59,484 nt of DNA. Origin: Ignavibacteria bacterium. GTDB lineage: Bacteria; Bacteroidota; Ignavibacteria; Tepidaquicellales; Tepidaquicellaceae. Below, in pieces: positions 36,934 through 46,265 of this stretch (position 1 is its first letter; each line of letters starts with the position of its first letter). The notes below the pieces were generated by a model, which saw nothing but the letters and a program-made list of their open reading frames with translations, was not told the DNA's origin and ran no database searches. The stretch covers positions 1 through 59,484 of the forward strand of contig JAIBBK010000046.1 of the NCBI GenBank assembly GCA_019694675.1, read 5' to 3'. Made by a program: the position numbers and the translations under genes.

Positions 36934-37323
36934 ATGAAGAGTTTGCTTTTTGTATGCGTTGAGAATTCCAACCGAAGCCAGATGGCGCAGGCATTTGCAA
37001 AGATACACGGAACTTACGAGGAGATCGAAGCATACAGTGCGGGGTCGAAACCCTCCGGAAAGATCAATCCCAAAGCAATAGCCGCCATGAAAGAACTCGG
37101 ATATGACCTCTCAAAGCACGAGAGCAAATCAACGGACGAGATCCCGAAGATCGAATATGACTACCTCGTCACAATGGGTTGCGGTGACAATTGTCCCTGG
37201 GTACCCGCAAAGAACCGCATTGACTGGGAAATCCCCGATCCCCGCGACATGAATAAGGATGAGTTCAGAGAAGTGAGGGATCTGATTGAGTCGAAAGTTC
37301 TTGACCTGCTCCGCGATCTCTGA
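36934..37323 (+). CDS. arsC: Thioredoxin-type arsenate reductase / low-molecular-weight phosphatase
   Basis: This 129-residue protein has the P-loop CVENSNRS (Cys8-X5-Arg14-Ser) of low-molecular-weight tyrosine phosphatases. The second cysteine pair in VTMGCGDNCPWVP and the general-acid loop IPDPRDMN match thioredoxin-coupled ArsC enzymes, in which Cys pairs relay electrons during arsenate reduction. The gene symbol is tentative because no arsR or arsenite pump is nearby and the protein could be a phosphatase. It is translationally close to the upstream ADP-ribosylglycohydrolase gene. Confidence 0.82.
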   Translation: MKSLLFVCVENSNRSQMAQAFAKIHGTYEEIEAYSAGSKPSGKINPKAIAAMKELGYDLSKHESKSTDEIPKIEYDYLVTMGCGDNCPWVPAKNRIDWEIPDPRDMNKDEFREVRDLIESKVLDLLRDL

Positions 37324-37612
37324 TTCTGACTGCGATACGTTAACTCCGTTTCCCGCAGAACTGCCTTATCAATTCTTCTGCATAAACTCACTTTACATTC
37401 AACTGCTTTTGGAAAATGACGTTCTACGTCTTTTACCGTACGCTGCAATGACATTTCTGTTGCCGTCAGTATTACATTCACGGTTCAACAGTGCCGGCAA
37501 GGGCAGGGCCTCAGGATCTCCGCAATGTTCTTGCATCACTTGCCGACCGGAATTGTTTAAGTGCAACGGCATTCATAAATTGCAGAAGTAATCTCACCAA
37601 AAACCTTTTCAC

Positions 37613-38263
37613 ATGAAACCCTCTGATGCATACGGGCTTTGGGCTGAATCGTATGACCTGAACGAAAACAGGACACGCGACCTTGAAGCCGTCTCCATCA
37701 GGAATACACTGAACAAATTCCGGTTTGATAACTGCCTGGAAATAGGTTGCGGCACAGGTAAGAATACGCCGTTCCTTGCCGAGATAGCAGAAGAGGTTAC
37801 AGCAGCAGATCTTTCAGAGAAGATGCTTCAGAAAGCGGAGGAGAAAAATATTTCCGGCAATGTCGGGTTCATGCGGTTTGATGCTAAGGGTGCATGGAAT
37901 TTCGGCGGAAGGAAGTTCGACCTGATCACATTCAGTCTTGTCCTTGAGCATATAGAGGATCTTGATTCGGTCTTTGCAAAGGCGGCCTCTGTCATTGCTC
38001 CGGGCGGATATGTTTACGTCGGTGAGCTTCACCCGTTCAAGCAATACACGGGAACAAAGGCAAGATTCGAAAGCGAAGAGGGAACAAGGGTTGTGGAATG
38101 CTTTGATCATCACATTTCCGACTTCACGTCTGCGGCTTCTGCAAACAACTTTCACATAGTGATGCTGAACGAATACTTTGATGAAGAAGACCGTAGTGGA
38201 ATTCCAAGGATCATCACAATCCTTTTCAGGAATAATCTGATAAACAATGACCAACGTAGATGA
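37613..38263 (+). CDS. Class I SAM-dependent methyltransferase
   Basis: This 216-residue protein has motif I CLEIGCGTGKNTPFL (~43-57), motif II VTAADLSEKMLQKA, DAKGAWNFGGRKFDLITFSLVLEHIED, and post motif IAPGGYVYVGELHPFKQYTGTKARF. This layout is common to small-molecule methyltransferases of the Methyltransf_11/25 type. The closing segment (GIPRIITILFRN) forms the last sheet. The substrate is unknown. Confidence 0.87.
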   Translation: MKPSDAYGLWAESYDLNENRTRDLEAVSIRNTLNKFRFDNCLEIGCGTGKNTPFLAEIAEEVTAADLSEKMLQKAEEKNISGNVGFMRFDAKGAWNFGGRKFDLITFSLVLEHIEDLDSVFAKAASVIAPGGYVYVGELHPFKQYTGTKARFESEEGTRVVECFDHHISDFTSAASANNFHIVMLNEYFDEEDRSGIPRIITILFRNNLINNDQRR

Positions 38264-38326
38264 ACAGTTGCAGAGTTGCTATGCTTCCCCTTACTGTGGT
38301 GATACTGAATAATTAGGGAGTGACGG

Positions 38327-38920
38327 TTGAGCTCAGGCGAACGGCTGGACAATTTCAGAAACGGATTCCTCAATGCAAACAGCTGGGAGAAGAGAAAGGA
38401 CGGCCCGCCGCTTTACCTGCTTGACGAACTGACCGGAGAAGAAAAAAAGATCGCGGCGAAGGAGCTTTGTGATGCCGCCGGACCCGGGGATTCATGGCCG
38501 ATTGCCGGGCTTGGTCATTTGCGGTCAGTGGAATCCCTGCCGAAACTATACGGCTTGCTTTCGCAGGGCGGCCCGGGCTTTAAGATCGCAGTTGCGCATT
38601 CCATATTCCTAATTTCGGGAGATCGTGCTGTAACAAGGGTTGTTCTTGATGAGGCCGAGAAGATCCATGAACTCAGTGAACTGATAGACGTTTTATATTT
38701 ACTGCCGGATTTCAGGGACGAAAAGATCCATGAGTTGCTCGTGAGTTTATGCAACCATCCCGAATATCTCATAGCTTACAATGCAACACGTGCGCTAGGA
38801 TTGTCCACAGATGCTGTTGTACAGAAATTCAGACGAAGAGCGGCGGGAGGAGCAGACAGTTCCGTTGAACGGCAGACAGCGCCGGTTCCGTGGTGGAAGA
38901 AGATTCTCGGTTTGGAGTGA
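38327..38920 (+). CDS. HEAT-repeat-like hypothetical protein
   Basis: This 197-residue protein starts at TTG. The middle is a succession of paired helices (LGHLRSVESLPKLYGLLSQG, FKIAVAHSIFLISGDRAVTRVVLDEAEK, HELLVSLCNHPEYLIAYNATRALG) resembling HEAT/PBS-lyase-like repeats used as protein scaffolds. The C-terminus is basic and proline-tryptophan rich (PVPWWKKILGLE). I do not recognise the family. The P-loop ATPase gene follows after 22 bp, so the two are probably in one operon. Confidence 0.6.
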   Translation: MSSGERLDNFRNGFLNANSWEKRKDGPPLYLLDELTGEEKKIAAKELCDAAGPGDSWPIAGLGHLRSVESLPKLYGLLSQGGPGFKIAVAHSIFLISGDRAVTRVVLDEAEKIHELSELIDVLYLLPDFRDEKIHELLVSLCNHPEYLIAYNATRALGLSTDAVVQKFRRRAAGGADSSVERQTAPVPWWKKILGLE

Positions 38921-38942
38921 TCCGAAGAATAAATAAAAGCAA

Positions 38943-39476
38943 TTGAAGAAAGACAACTTCTATGTGATCACCGGAGGCCCGGGTGGAGGAAAGACCACTT
39001 TGCTTGAGTACCTGCAGGCAAAGGGAATTCCTTATGTACCCGAGGTTGCCCGCGCTTTGATCTCCGAGAGACTCAGACTTAACCTGCCTCCGAGGCCTGA
39101 GCCGTTTGAATTCGCACTGCAGTTATTTGAAAGGGACCTCGGGAATTTCCTGCGGCATTCAGAAGAGAGCGCTGTAAGATTCTTCGACCGCTCATTTATT
39201 GACAGCGCGGGAATGCTTAAGAGCCATTTCAGGTCTCAGAAGGATCTCGATCATGTACTGAAAGAGTACCGGTACAATGCAAGAGTATTCATCACTCCTC
39301 CGTGGAAAGAAATCTACTGCAATGACGACGAAAGGGATCAGACATTTGATGACGCCGTGAGGGTTTACAATGAATTGCATCACTGGTATTCGGTGAACGG
39401 GTATGAGCTTGTTGTACTGCCTCAGGATACTGCAGAGGCAAGGGCTGAATTTGTAATGAACATTATCTTCGCATGA
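38943..39476 (+). CDS. Small P-loop ATPase/kinase (AAA_28-like)
   Basis: This 177-residue protein starts at TTG directly before the strand-loop FYVITGGPGGGKTTLLEYL (Walker A, residues ~6-20). It has VPEVARALISERLRL, the arginine-rich segment typical of AAA_28 proteins, and AVRFFDRSFIDSAGML as Walker B. The lid-like FITPPWKEIYCNDDERDQTF and the end YELVVLPQDTAEARAEFVMNII also fit. The fold resembles NadR/thymidylate-kinase-like nucleotide or nicotinamide-riboside kinases, but the substrate is not known. Confidence 0.85.
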   Translation: MKKDNFYVITGGPGGGKTTLLEYLQAKGIPYVPEVARALISERLRLNLPPRPEPFEFALQLFERDLGNFLRHSEESAVRFFDRSFIDSAGMLKSHFRSQKDLDHVLKEYRYNARVFITPPWKEIYCNDDERDQTFDDAVRVYNELHHWYSVNGYELVVLPQDTAEARAEFVMNIIFA

Positions 39477-39545
39477 TGTTTAACTCCGCATCCATCCATG
39501 ACGAATCATCATACACCAAAAAACAAATGAAGAGCTGAACACCGG

Positions 39546-40127
39546 ATGAAGAAAGAGTATATAGCGGACAAGACCTTTGCGGAAATTGACGGAAAGAGGG
39601 CAACATTGCATAAAGCAGGTTACGAGAACTGCCGCTTCATGCATTGCGACCTTTCAAACTTCAATCTTACTGAGTACCTGTTCATAAACTGCATCTTTGA
39701 AGTATGCAACCTCAGCCTCGCAAATCTGAGCCTCACATCCTTCAGGGATGTGGAGTTCAGAGACAGTAAGATGCTCGGTATGCAGTTCGACAACTGCAAT
39801 GATCTGGGGCTTTCATTCAGTTTCCACAACTGCATCCTTGACCATTCCTCTTTCTTCAAGACCAGGATCTGCATGACATTATTCAGAAGGTCACAGCTTC
39901 ATGAAGCCGATTTCTCCGAATGCGACCTGACCGGTTCGGTGTTTGATGACTGCAGTCTAACAAGAGCTGTCTTCCACAAGACCAATCTCGAAAAGTGTGA
40001 TTTCAGAACCAGCCGCAACTACTCTATAGATCCTGAGAGCAACAGGATCCGTAAGGCGAAATTTGCCTACCCGGGTGTTGCCGGACTTCTTGACAAGTAT
40101 GATATTGAGCTTGACGGAAAGAACTGA
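39546..40127 (+). CDS. Pentapeptide-repeat protein (Qnr/McbG-like)
   Basis: This 193-residue protein shows repeated A(D/N)LXX-type pentapeptides through most of its length (CRFMHCDLSNFNL, CNLSLANLSLTSF, SQLHEADFSECDL, CSLTRAVFHKTNL), expected to fold into a right-handed quadrilateral beta-helix. The break after ~100 residues and the C-terminal segment RKAKFAYPGVAGLLDKYDIEL are as in Qnr proteins, which mimic DNA and protect gyrase. Gyrase binding is inferred from fold only. Similar chromosomal copies are common. Confidence 0.87.
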   Translation: MKKEYIADKTFAEIDGKRATLHKAGYENCRFMHCDLSNFNLTEYLFINCIFEVCNLSLANLSLTSFRDVEFRDSKMLGMQFDNCNDLGLSFSFHNCILDHSSFFKTRICMTLFRRSQLHEADFSECDLTGSVFDDCSLTRAVFHKTNLEKCDFRTSRNYSIDPESNRIRKAKFAYPGVAGLLDKYDIELDGKN

Positions 40128-40357
40128 GCGGTTTATGCGGAATGGTTTTGAGAAGTCTAGGCAGTTCTGTTAACTTTGCCACTGCTTTCCCAATTCGGGC
40201 TTAAACGGAAACTGCGACTTACCAGACTTACTAAAAGGAGGTTTGACATTCTTCCTTTCAGAGTTTGAACGGAAGCATTGATCTTTAATTACGGTAAGTA
40301 ACGGCTGTAATCAACAAGGCTTATGCGGATCGACTCATTAAATAAACATGAATTATT

Positions 40358-40900
40358 TTGACTGAAAGCTATAAGGCTGAGGTGAATGCACGCCTTGCTG
40401 AAGCCAGGAAGAAGATACCTACGGTCTATTCAGAAGCCGCTGCCGGCGCTGCACTCGGGATTCTTGTATCAACTCCCGCGGCGTTGATGGAGATATCATC
40501 ACGTATCTCAGTCGAAGATTTTGCACAGCCCATCATGCCGGGAAAGAGGTCGTTCAAAGAGACGCTCATGCATTTTCTCAACATTGAAGCGCTGAACTAT
40601 GTCACGATCTATCCTGCATTTCTGATCGACAAGCCGGAGGTGCATGACATTCATGCCGAAAGGGATTTGGGCAGACTCCGGCTATACGAAGATTTTACGA
40701 AGACTGAACTTCTGAAAGCCTTTGAGCTCGAGCGGAAGAAGACACTGAATTTTCTCAGGGCGCTGAAGCAACCGGACTGGCAGAGGCAGATAATTGAGAG
40801 CGGGAAGGCACGGCAGGAATCAATCTATTGGAGAATCAGAGCTCTGGCGCTTCATGACTATGCTCACTTGCTAATACTTCGTTATCAGATGAATCTCTGA
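40358..40900 (+). CDS. DinB-like domain protein
   Basis: This 180-residue protein starts at TTG. It has the four-helix DinB fold layout: an N-terminal helix leading to EISSRISVEDFAQPIMPGKRSFKETLMHFLNIEALN, then ELLKAFELERKKTLNFLRAL, and the metal-binding end RIRALALHDYAHLLILRYQ. One histidine (MHFL) and the HDYAH pair are candidate metal ligands. Family members are metal-dependent thiol transferases or unknown. An unusual N-terminal ~35-residue extension precedes the core. Confidence 0.78.
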   Translation: MTESYKAEVNARLAEARKKIPTVYSEAAAGAALGILVSTPAALMEISSRISVEDFAQPIMPGKRSFKETLMHFLNIEALNYVTIYPAFLIDKPEVHDIHAERDLGRLRLYEDFTKTELLKAFELERKKTLNFLRALKQPDWQRQIIESGKARQESIYWRIRALALHDYAHLLILRYQMNL

Positions 40901-40973
40901 AATCACGACTTGATTTGAATGACCCGCCGGTTCTCACTGGCATTTCAGAGCCAATCGGATCACTGCAAAGATC

Positions 40974-41339
40974 TTATGCGCTTCTCAGAATCTTCTCCAT
41001 TTTTCTTCCTTTAGCAAGCTCATCCACAAGCTTATCAAGATACCTGACTTGCCGGGTCAGCGGGTTTGCAATTTCCTCAACCCTGCAGCCGCATATAGCT
41101 CCGGTAATAAGTCCGGCATTCGGGTTCAGTTTCGCGGCACTGAAGAATTTCTCAAAAGTCACTTTATCCTGAATCAACTCAAGCAGTCTCTTCTCATCAT
41201 ATCCCGTGAGCCATTGAATTACCTGATGCAGTTCTTCCTCTGTTCTTCCCTTCTTTTCGACCTTTGCAACATAGTGCGGATACACGGATGCAAAAGTCAT
41301 CTTTGCAATGCGTTCATCCTGATTTGCTGAATTGCCCAT
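40974..41339 (-). CDS. DUF2200 family protein
   Basis: This 121-residue protein matches DUF2200 over its whole length: [68 protein letters not shown] and [27 protein letters not shown]. The function is unknown; it is a small soluble protein common in bacteria. It is 88 bp downstream of msrB on the same strand. Confidence 0.9.
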   Translation of the reverse strand: MGNSANQDERIAKMTFASVYPHYVAKVEKKGRTEEELHQVIQWLTGYDEKRLLELIQDKVTFEKFFSAAKLNPNAGLITGAICGCRVEEIANPLTRQVRYLDKLVDELAKGRKMEKILRSA

Positions 41340-41427
41340 ATTACCTATTTAGTGAAAGTTGTTTCCCGATGCTTCGATCTTCCCAACCGCCTGCATTTCC
41401 GTCTTTTGACATACTGAGCTGTTGGTT

Positions 41428-41958
41428 TCATTTGCCTGCAAGCGAGTCTGCTTCAAACTCCAGCACGGCGGAGTTCATGCAGTATCTCTTGCCTGTCGGC
41501 GGAGGGCCGTCATCAAACACGTGTCCGAGATGTGAATCGCATCTTCCGCACTTCACTTCGTAGAACAGGATCCCGAACTGCGGATCGTCTGCATAAGATA
41601 CGCTGCCCGGCCGGCTTGGCTCAAAGAAACTCGGCCAGCCGCAGGCACTCATAAATTTCGCATCCGATGAGAAGAGTTTGTTGCCGCACACTTTACAGTA
41701 GTATGTTCCATTCCCTTCAAAATCCCAGTATTCGCCCGTGAAAGCAACCTCAGTATTCTTCAGCCGCGCTATCCGGTAAGTCTCATTGTCAAGCACCTTT
41801 CTCCATTCAGTATTATCCACATTCAACTTTGCTGTGTCCGTTCTTGAGTAATACGGATTATTGTTACCGGTATTCGGTTCGTCTCCGTGCATTCCGTTTA
41901 CCGCAGCAGATACAAAATGCAGCAGAAGAATAAGTCCGGACAAGATCTTTGCTTTCAT
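41428..41958 (-). CDS. msrB: Secreted peptide-methionine (R)-S-oxide reductase MsrB
   Basis: I start at ATG 41958 (MKAKILSGLILLLHF), two codons inside a TTG-initiated frame; this gives 176 residues. A signal peptide covers ~1-20. The MsrB domain (~45-170) has two zinc-binding pairs (YYCKVCGNKLF and VKCGRCDSHLGHVFDDGP), the motif SACGWPSFFEP, and the catalytic cysteine in GKRYCMNSAVLEFE. It reduces methionine-R-sulfoxide in proteins. With an export signal it presumably repairs envelope proteins and needs a periplasmic electron donor, which is not seen here. Confidence 0.93.
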   Translation of the reverse strand: MKAKILSGLILLLHFVSAAVNGMHGDEPNTGNNNPYYSRTDTAKLNVDNTEWRKVLDNETYRIARLKNTEVAFTGEYWDFEGNGTYYCKVCGNKLFSSDAKFMSACGWPSFFEPSRPGSVSYADDPQFGILFYEVKCGRCDSHLGHVFDDGPPPTGKRYCMNSAVLEFEADSLAGK

Positions 41959-42667
41959 GATCAACGAAAATGGTTAAGGTCTTTTTTCAGGTGTTGTTGT
42001 GCGATAAAGCCTGCAATGTCTACTGACACAAGTTATTCATCAGACTGAAGCGTAAGCAGGTTCTTCGCGGTACTGCACGGGAACGTTGACAGTTACTTTC
42101 TCAGCTGTGTTCTCCTGACGGGCATTCTGCTTTTCAGATTCCTGTTTGTCTTCCATGTTCCCGCAACGGATGCTATGATCAGAGGATCGAAGTGAGACAG
42201 GGCAATTGAAAGAGCTTTCTCACAACGGCATCCTGTCATTCCTTTCTGATGTGAAGAATTTACCCATCGCTGAATCCAATTGGTATTGTGATATTCAGAA
42301 CTCAAAGTGCGACTCATACTTAATGGAATAATTCGCACGGCTGCTGATCTTGTCTTCACGAGTTCGTCAATGTTCAACTCCGGCGCGCCAGAACGCCTCA
42401 GGCATTCCGATTGCTCGGACTGACGCCGCTGAGCAATTCCAGCATAACACTGAACATCAAATGACTTTACCATTTAAGTTTGAAATTTCATTAGGTAATT
42501 TCTCAAATTGACCGGAAAAAATACAATTCGATAATTTTGGGTAACCTGTTTGATGAACATTGCGTTGCTTAGATATACGCCGTTCTTGTCCGGGGCAAAC
42601 ACACTGTTAAATCAATAACTTATTTGCTTAAATGTTTGGGTGTTTGAGGATTTAACAATTGCATTTC

Positions 42668-42689
42668 GAATGTTTCTCAAGAAACATTC
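42668..42689. promoter_or_regulatory. parS-like 22-bp dyad, copy 1
   Basis: Arms GAATGTTTCT (42668-42677) and AGAAACATTC (42680-42689) are perfect reverse complements around CA. The 16-bp core has TGTTTC and GAAACA, as in the ParB site consensus TGTTTCACGTGAAACA, but the central four bases are TCAA instead of ACGT. The resemblance is seen in the sequence; ParB binding is inference. Confidence 0.5.
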
Positions 42690-42905
42690 CCCATGATCAA
42701 TTGTGTTGATTAGCATCTGAGAGAGCATTCAAACCGATTGGCAGAAGTCAAAGCCATTTCAGGTTTGATCAGTCGAGAGAATTCCGGTGCGCATGATAAC
42801 AGTGGCAAAGTTGATGACGGATCAAGGAATCCCGGGTCCCGGCCAACTGATTAATGATCCGTTCTGTGCGAACAAAGGATTTGTGCATTGCGACATAATG
42901 TTCAA

Positions 42906-42927
42906 GAATGTTTCTCAAGAAACATTT
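42906..42927. promoter_or_regulatory. parS-like 22-bp dyad, copy 2, next to mnmG start
   Basis: It is identical to copy 1 over 21 bases (last base T instead of C). It ends 17 bp before the mnmG ATG, so a bound protein would cover the ribosome-binding region or promoter. The centres of the two copies are 238 bp apart. Confidence 0.5.
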
Positions 42928-42944
42928 TCTTCATATTTACATAA

Positions 42945-44849
42945 ATGGCAAAAGATACATACGACATAATCATAATTGGTGCGGGGCATGCGGGAATTGA
43001 GGCCTCTGTGTCATCGGCAAGAATGGGTTGCAGGGTAGCTCTTATTTCAATGGACTTGAACGCTATCGGCAGGATGAGTTGTAATCCGGCTATAGGGGGC
43101 ACGGCAAAAGGGCATCTGGTACGTGAGATAGATGCGCTTGGGGGAGTAATGGGAATTCTTGCTGACAGGACCGGAATACAGTTCAAAATGCTGAATAAGT
43201 CAAAGGGTCCGGCGGTATGGTCACCGAGATGTCAGTCAGACAAGGACCTGTACTCACACGAGGCTGCCAAACTCATAAAAGAGCAGAATGATATTGAGAT
43301 CATTCAGGATATGGCAAAGAGCTTGATGGTCAAGGAGGTGAAAGACGGCTCCGGATACAAGTACAGTATAAGAGGAGTAAAGACTCAGCTTGGAAGGGAC
43401 TTAGAATGCCGGGCGGTGATCATTACTTCGGGCACATTCCTGAATGCAGTAATGCATACGGGCAGATCGGCAACCGAAGGTGGGCGGATCGGGGAAAAAT
43501 CTGCAACCGGCTTGTCTGAGTGTATGCTTCAGCTTGGATTTGAGACCGGGCGGCTTAAGACAGGGACTCCACCGAGGTTAGATAAGCACACAATTGATTT
43601 CGGAAAGACAGAAACTCAGCCGGGAGACGAAAGCCCTGTACAGTTCTCGCACAGGAAATTACCCGGCTTCCCTGTACAGCCACAGGTTGAATGCTTTCTT
43701 ACGCATACAAATGAGGAAACCCATGAGATATTGAGAACCGGATTTGAGGATTCGCCAATGTTCACCGGACGTATTAAAGGAGTGGGACCGAGATACTGCC
43801 CTTCAATCGAGGACAAGATCTCCCGGTTCTCGGATAAACCCAGGCACCAGATATTCCTCGAGCCCGAAACCCTGGACGGAGATACCATCTACATGAACGG
43901 GTTCTCTACAAGTCTGCCGGTAGAAGTACAACAAGAAGCTATAAACACGATTCAAGGTCTTGAAAAAACAACACTTATAAAACAAGGCTATGCGGTTGAG
44001 TATGATTTTTTCCCCACGCATCAGATCAATCTCACATTGGAGACGAAGCTTGTTTCCGGTCTTTACACTGCCGGGCAGATAAACGGCACATCAGGATATG
44101 AGGAGGCGGCTGCACAGGGTCTGATGGCGGGGATAAATGCGGCGCTGAAACTAAGGGGCGAAGCCCCGTTCATACTGAAGAGAAGCGAGGCTTATATCGG
44201 GGTACTGATAGATGATCTCATAAACAAGTGTCCGGAAGAGCCATACCGGATGTTCACGAGCAGTGCGGAGTACCGGCTTGTACTCAGGCAGGACAATGCG
44301 GACCTGCGTCTGATGAATTACGGTTGGGAATTCGGACTGATCGAAGACAGCCAGATACTTAGATTGAAGGAGAAGACATCGCTGATCAGGGAAGCCGTGA
44401 GCGAATTCAACAGAAAGACCATAAGCCCCGAAGGGGCGAACGCCTACCTCGAAAGCTGTAACTCGGGAAAGATCTCGCAAAATGAATTCATCGCAAACAT
44501 AATTAAGCGGAATGAAGTATCGCTCAAGACCCTGTTAGCAAGCGACTATTTCTCGAACAGCAAACTTGCCGAGAGAATACTCGGCGACACTGAAGCTCTG
44601 GAACAGATAGAAATTGACATCAAGTATAAAGGATACATTGACAGACAGGAGCAACAGATCGAGTCGTTCATGAGAAATGAAGAAATTCGCATTCCAGAGG
44701 ATTTCAAGTATGAGAAGATAAGATCACTCTCTGCAGAAGCGATGGAGAAGCTTAAACGTGTCAAACCAAATTCAATAGGACAGGCAATGCGAATAGCTGG
44801 AGTACGGCCTTCTGATATTTCAGCCATTATGATCTACATGAGAGGTTAA
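42945..44849 (+). CDS. mnmG: tRNA uridine-5-carboxymethylaminomethyl synthesis enzyme MnmG (GidA)
   Basis: This 634-residue protein is full length for the family. The FAD-binding N-terminus is YDIIIIGAGHAGIEASVSSARMG, followed by the family block RMSCNPAIGGTAKGHLVREIDALGG. Further signatures are GTFLNAVMHTGR, RLKTGTPPRL and GLYTAGQINGTSGYEEAAAQGL; the C-terminal helical domain ends AMRIAGVRPSDISAIMIYM. With MnmE it modifies wobble U34 of tRNAs. In many bacteria this gene is close to the replication origin with rsmG, parA and parB, but none of those follows here. The CitE-like gene starts 2 bp after the stop, implying coupled translation. Confidence 0.96.
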   Translation: MAKDTYDIIIIGAGHAGIEASVSSARMGCRVALISMDLNAIGRMSCNPAIGGTAKGHLVREIDALGGVMGILADRTGIQFKMLNKSKGPAVWSPRCQSDKDLYSHEAAKLIKEQNDIEIIQDMAKSLMVKEVKDGSGYKYSIRGVKTQLGRDLECRAVIITSGTFLNAVMHTGRSATEGGRIGEKSATGLSECMLQLGFETGRLKTGTPPRLDKHTIDFGKTETQPGDESPVQFSHRKLPGFPVQPQVECFLTHTNEETHEILRTGFEDSPMFTGRIKGVGPRYCPSIEDKISRFSDKPRHQIFLEPETLDGDTIYMNGFSTSLPVEVQQEAINTIQGLEKTTLIKQGYAVEYDFFPTHQINLTLETKLVSGLYTAGQINGTSGYEEAAAQGLMAGINAALKLRGEAPFILKRSEAYIGVLIDDLINKCPEEPYRMFTSSAEYRLVLRQDNADLRLMNYGWEFGLIEDSQILRLKEKTSLIREAVSEFNRKTISPEGANAYLESCNSGKISQNEFIANIIKRNEVSLKTLLASDYFSNSKLAERILGDTEALEQIEIDIKYKGYIDRQEQQIESFMRNEEIRIPEDFKYEKIRSLSAEAMEKLKRVKPNSIGQAMRIAGVRPSDISAIMIYMRG

Positions 44850-44851
44850 GC

Positions 44852-46105
44852 ATGAAAGAACTTTTGAAGAGGCAACCCGTGCACGTTGTTTACGGAGGAG
44901 CTCAGCTCTTCAGGTCCGGGACTGTCCGGAAGATCGGCGGGCTTGCACTTGCATCATTCAGCACATATGCCGATGATATACATAATTTTGCATCAGCGTT
45001 CGGAATGAAAAAGGACGAGACATGCATAAAAGTTTATGAGAGAGTGAAGTCGAAACTCGAGTCTGAAGCTGTGGAAGACTACAGAATAGATTTCGAAGAC
45101 GGATTCGGATACAGGACTGATGAAGAAGAGGATGAAGCGGCTGTTCAATGCGCTCGGGAAACCGCAAATGCAATGAGGGACAGTTTGCTTTCGCACTATT
45201 TCGGCATCCGTCCAAAGCCGTACACAGGTGAATTGAGAAGCAGATGCCTCAGGACAATTGAGCTGTATCTTCATGAACTTCTGCAAAACACCTCGGGTCA
45301 ACTGCCGGAGAATTTTTTAATAACACTTCCCAAGGTTGAGTCTGCAGTGCAGATAGCCGAGTTTGTATCTGAATTGGAAAAAATAGAGAACCTGCTTCAC
45401 ATTAAGAATGGCTTGCTGAAGATCGAGATAATGGTTGAGACCGCCGCATCACTCATAAGCATAGACGGGAGACTTTCCCTTCCATTGATTGCAAAAGCCG
45501 GTGCAGACAGAATTGAATCGGCACACTTTGGCGCGTTTGACTATACTGCGGAGCTTGGAATAATTGCAAAGTATCAGACTCTCCGTCATCAGGCGTGCGA
45601 TTTTGCCAGGAACATGATGAAGGCTTCGCTGGAAGGCACCGGCATCCGGCTTTCTGACGGGGCTACCAACATTATGCCAATACCTCCTCACAAAGGTGAG
45701 CCGTTGACCGAACAGCAGAAAACCGAGAACAGAAATGCTGTACACTTTGCCTGGAAGTTGCACTTTGATAACATATCGCATTCACTTGAGAATGGTTTTT
45801 ACCAGGGCTGGGATCTTCATCCGGCACAGCTCATTCCGAGATATTCAGCCACATACAAATTCTTCGCGGAGAATCTTGCAGATTCTTCAGCGCGCCTTCG
45901 GAATTTTCTCGAACAGGCTGCGAGGTCAACAACCCTTGCAAATGTTTTTGATGATGCCGCTTCAGGACAGGGATTACTGAATTTTTTCATAAGAGGACAT
46001 AATTGCGGAGCTCTAAGCGAAGATGAGATACGGAACACGGGCATAACTGTTAAAGAACTTGGAATGAGATCATTCTCAAAAATAATATCATCACGCAGTA
46101 AGTAA
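44852..46105 (+). CDS. CitE/HpcH-like lyase (DUF6986-type) protein
   Basis: This 417-residue protein is probably translationally coupled to mnmG (2-bp gap). It has YRIDFEDGFGYRTDEEEDEAA, IRPKPYTGELRSRCLRTIELYL, FLITLPKVESAVQIAEFVSELE and IEIMVETAASLISIDGRLSL. It also has RIESAHFGAFDYTAELGI and YQGWDLHPAQLIPRY. Acidic metal ligands on TIM-barrel strands and the late WDLHPAQ motif resemble the phosphoenolpyruvate/citrate-lyase-beta (HpcH/HpaI/CitE) superfamily, specifically the DUF6986 aldolase-like group. A C-C bond lyase on a CoA ester or hydroxyacid is likely, but the substrate is unknown. Confidence 0.8.
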   Translation: MKELLKRQPVHVVYGGAQLFRSGTVRKIGGLALASFSTYADDIHNFASAFGMKKDETCIKVYERVKSKLESEAVEDYRIDFEDGFGYRTDEEEDEAAVQCARETANAMRDSLLSHYFGIRPKPYTGELRSRCLRTIELYLHELLQNTSGQLPENFLITLPKVESAVQIAEFVSELEKIENLLHIKNGLLKIEIMVETAASLISIDGRLSLPLIAKAGADRIESAHFGAFDYTAELGIIAKYQTLRHQACDFARNMMKASLEGTGIRLSDGATNIMPIPPHKGEPLTEQQKTENRNAVHFAWKLHFDNISHSLENGFYQGWDLHPAQLIPRYSATYKFFAENLADSSARLRNFLEQAARSTTLANVFDDAASGQGLLNFFIRGHNCGALSEDEIRNTGITVKELGMRSFSKIISSRSK

Positions 46106-46265
46106 CAACTTATTGCAGTCTCAGCTTCCGGGCAGTATGCTTCACACATAAACCTATGAAAGACCATTCCGGTGTCCGGCAACAAGCTGAACTATTGCCG
46201 TATTATTTATTGTTGTGCCTTCTTAATTTGACCGGTCAGAATTTCCAAAACAAAAAACATCTTTC

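Larger units (their letters stand above)
41959..42944. other. 986-bp gap between msrB and mnmG
   Basis: No convincing gene. The half near mnmG (42480-42944) is AT-rich and contains two copies of a 21-bp dyad (annotated separately) and a lone TTTCTCAA core at 42499. A 38-codon frame on the minus strand (42040-42156, MEDKQESEKQNARQE) is hydrophilic and possible but unproven. I looked for DnaA boxes (TTATNCACA) and found none I would defend. Confidence 0.4.

Noticed and set aside
42040..42156. 38-codon minus-strand frame beginning MEDKQESEKQNARQE
   Set aside because: The composition is protein-like but it is too short, has no recognised relatives, and overlaps other possible frames.
42093..42473. 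126-codon minus-strand frame between msrB and mnmG
   Set aside because: No recognisable motif, irregular composition, and it conflicts with the shorter frame; probably fortuitous.
41959..42944. Replication origin (oriC)
   Set aside because: Despite the mnmG context and parS-like sites, I found no convincing DnaA-box cluster and dnaA is not in the window.
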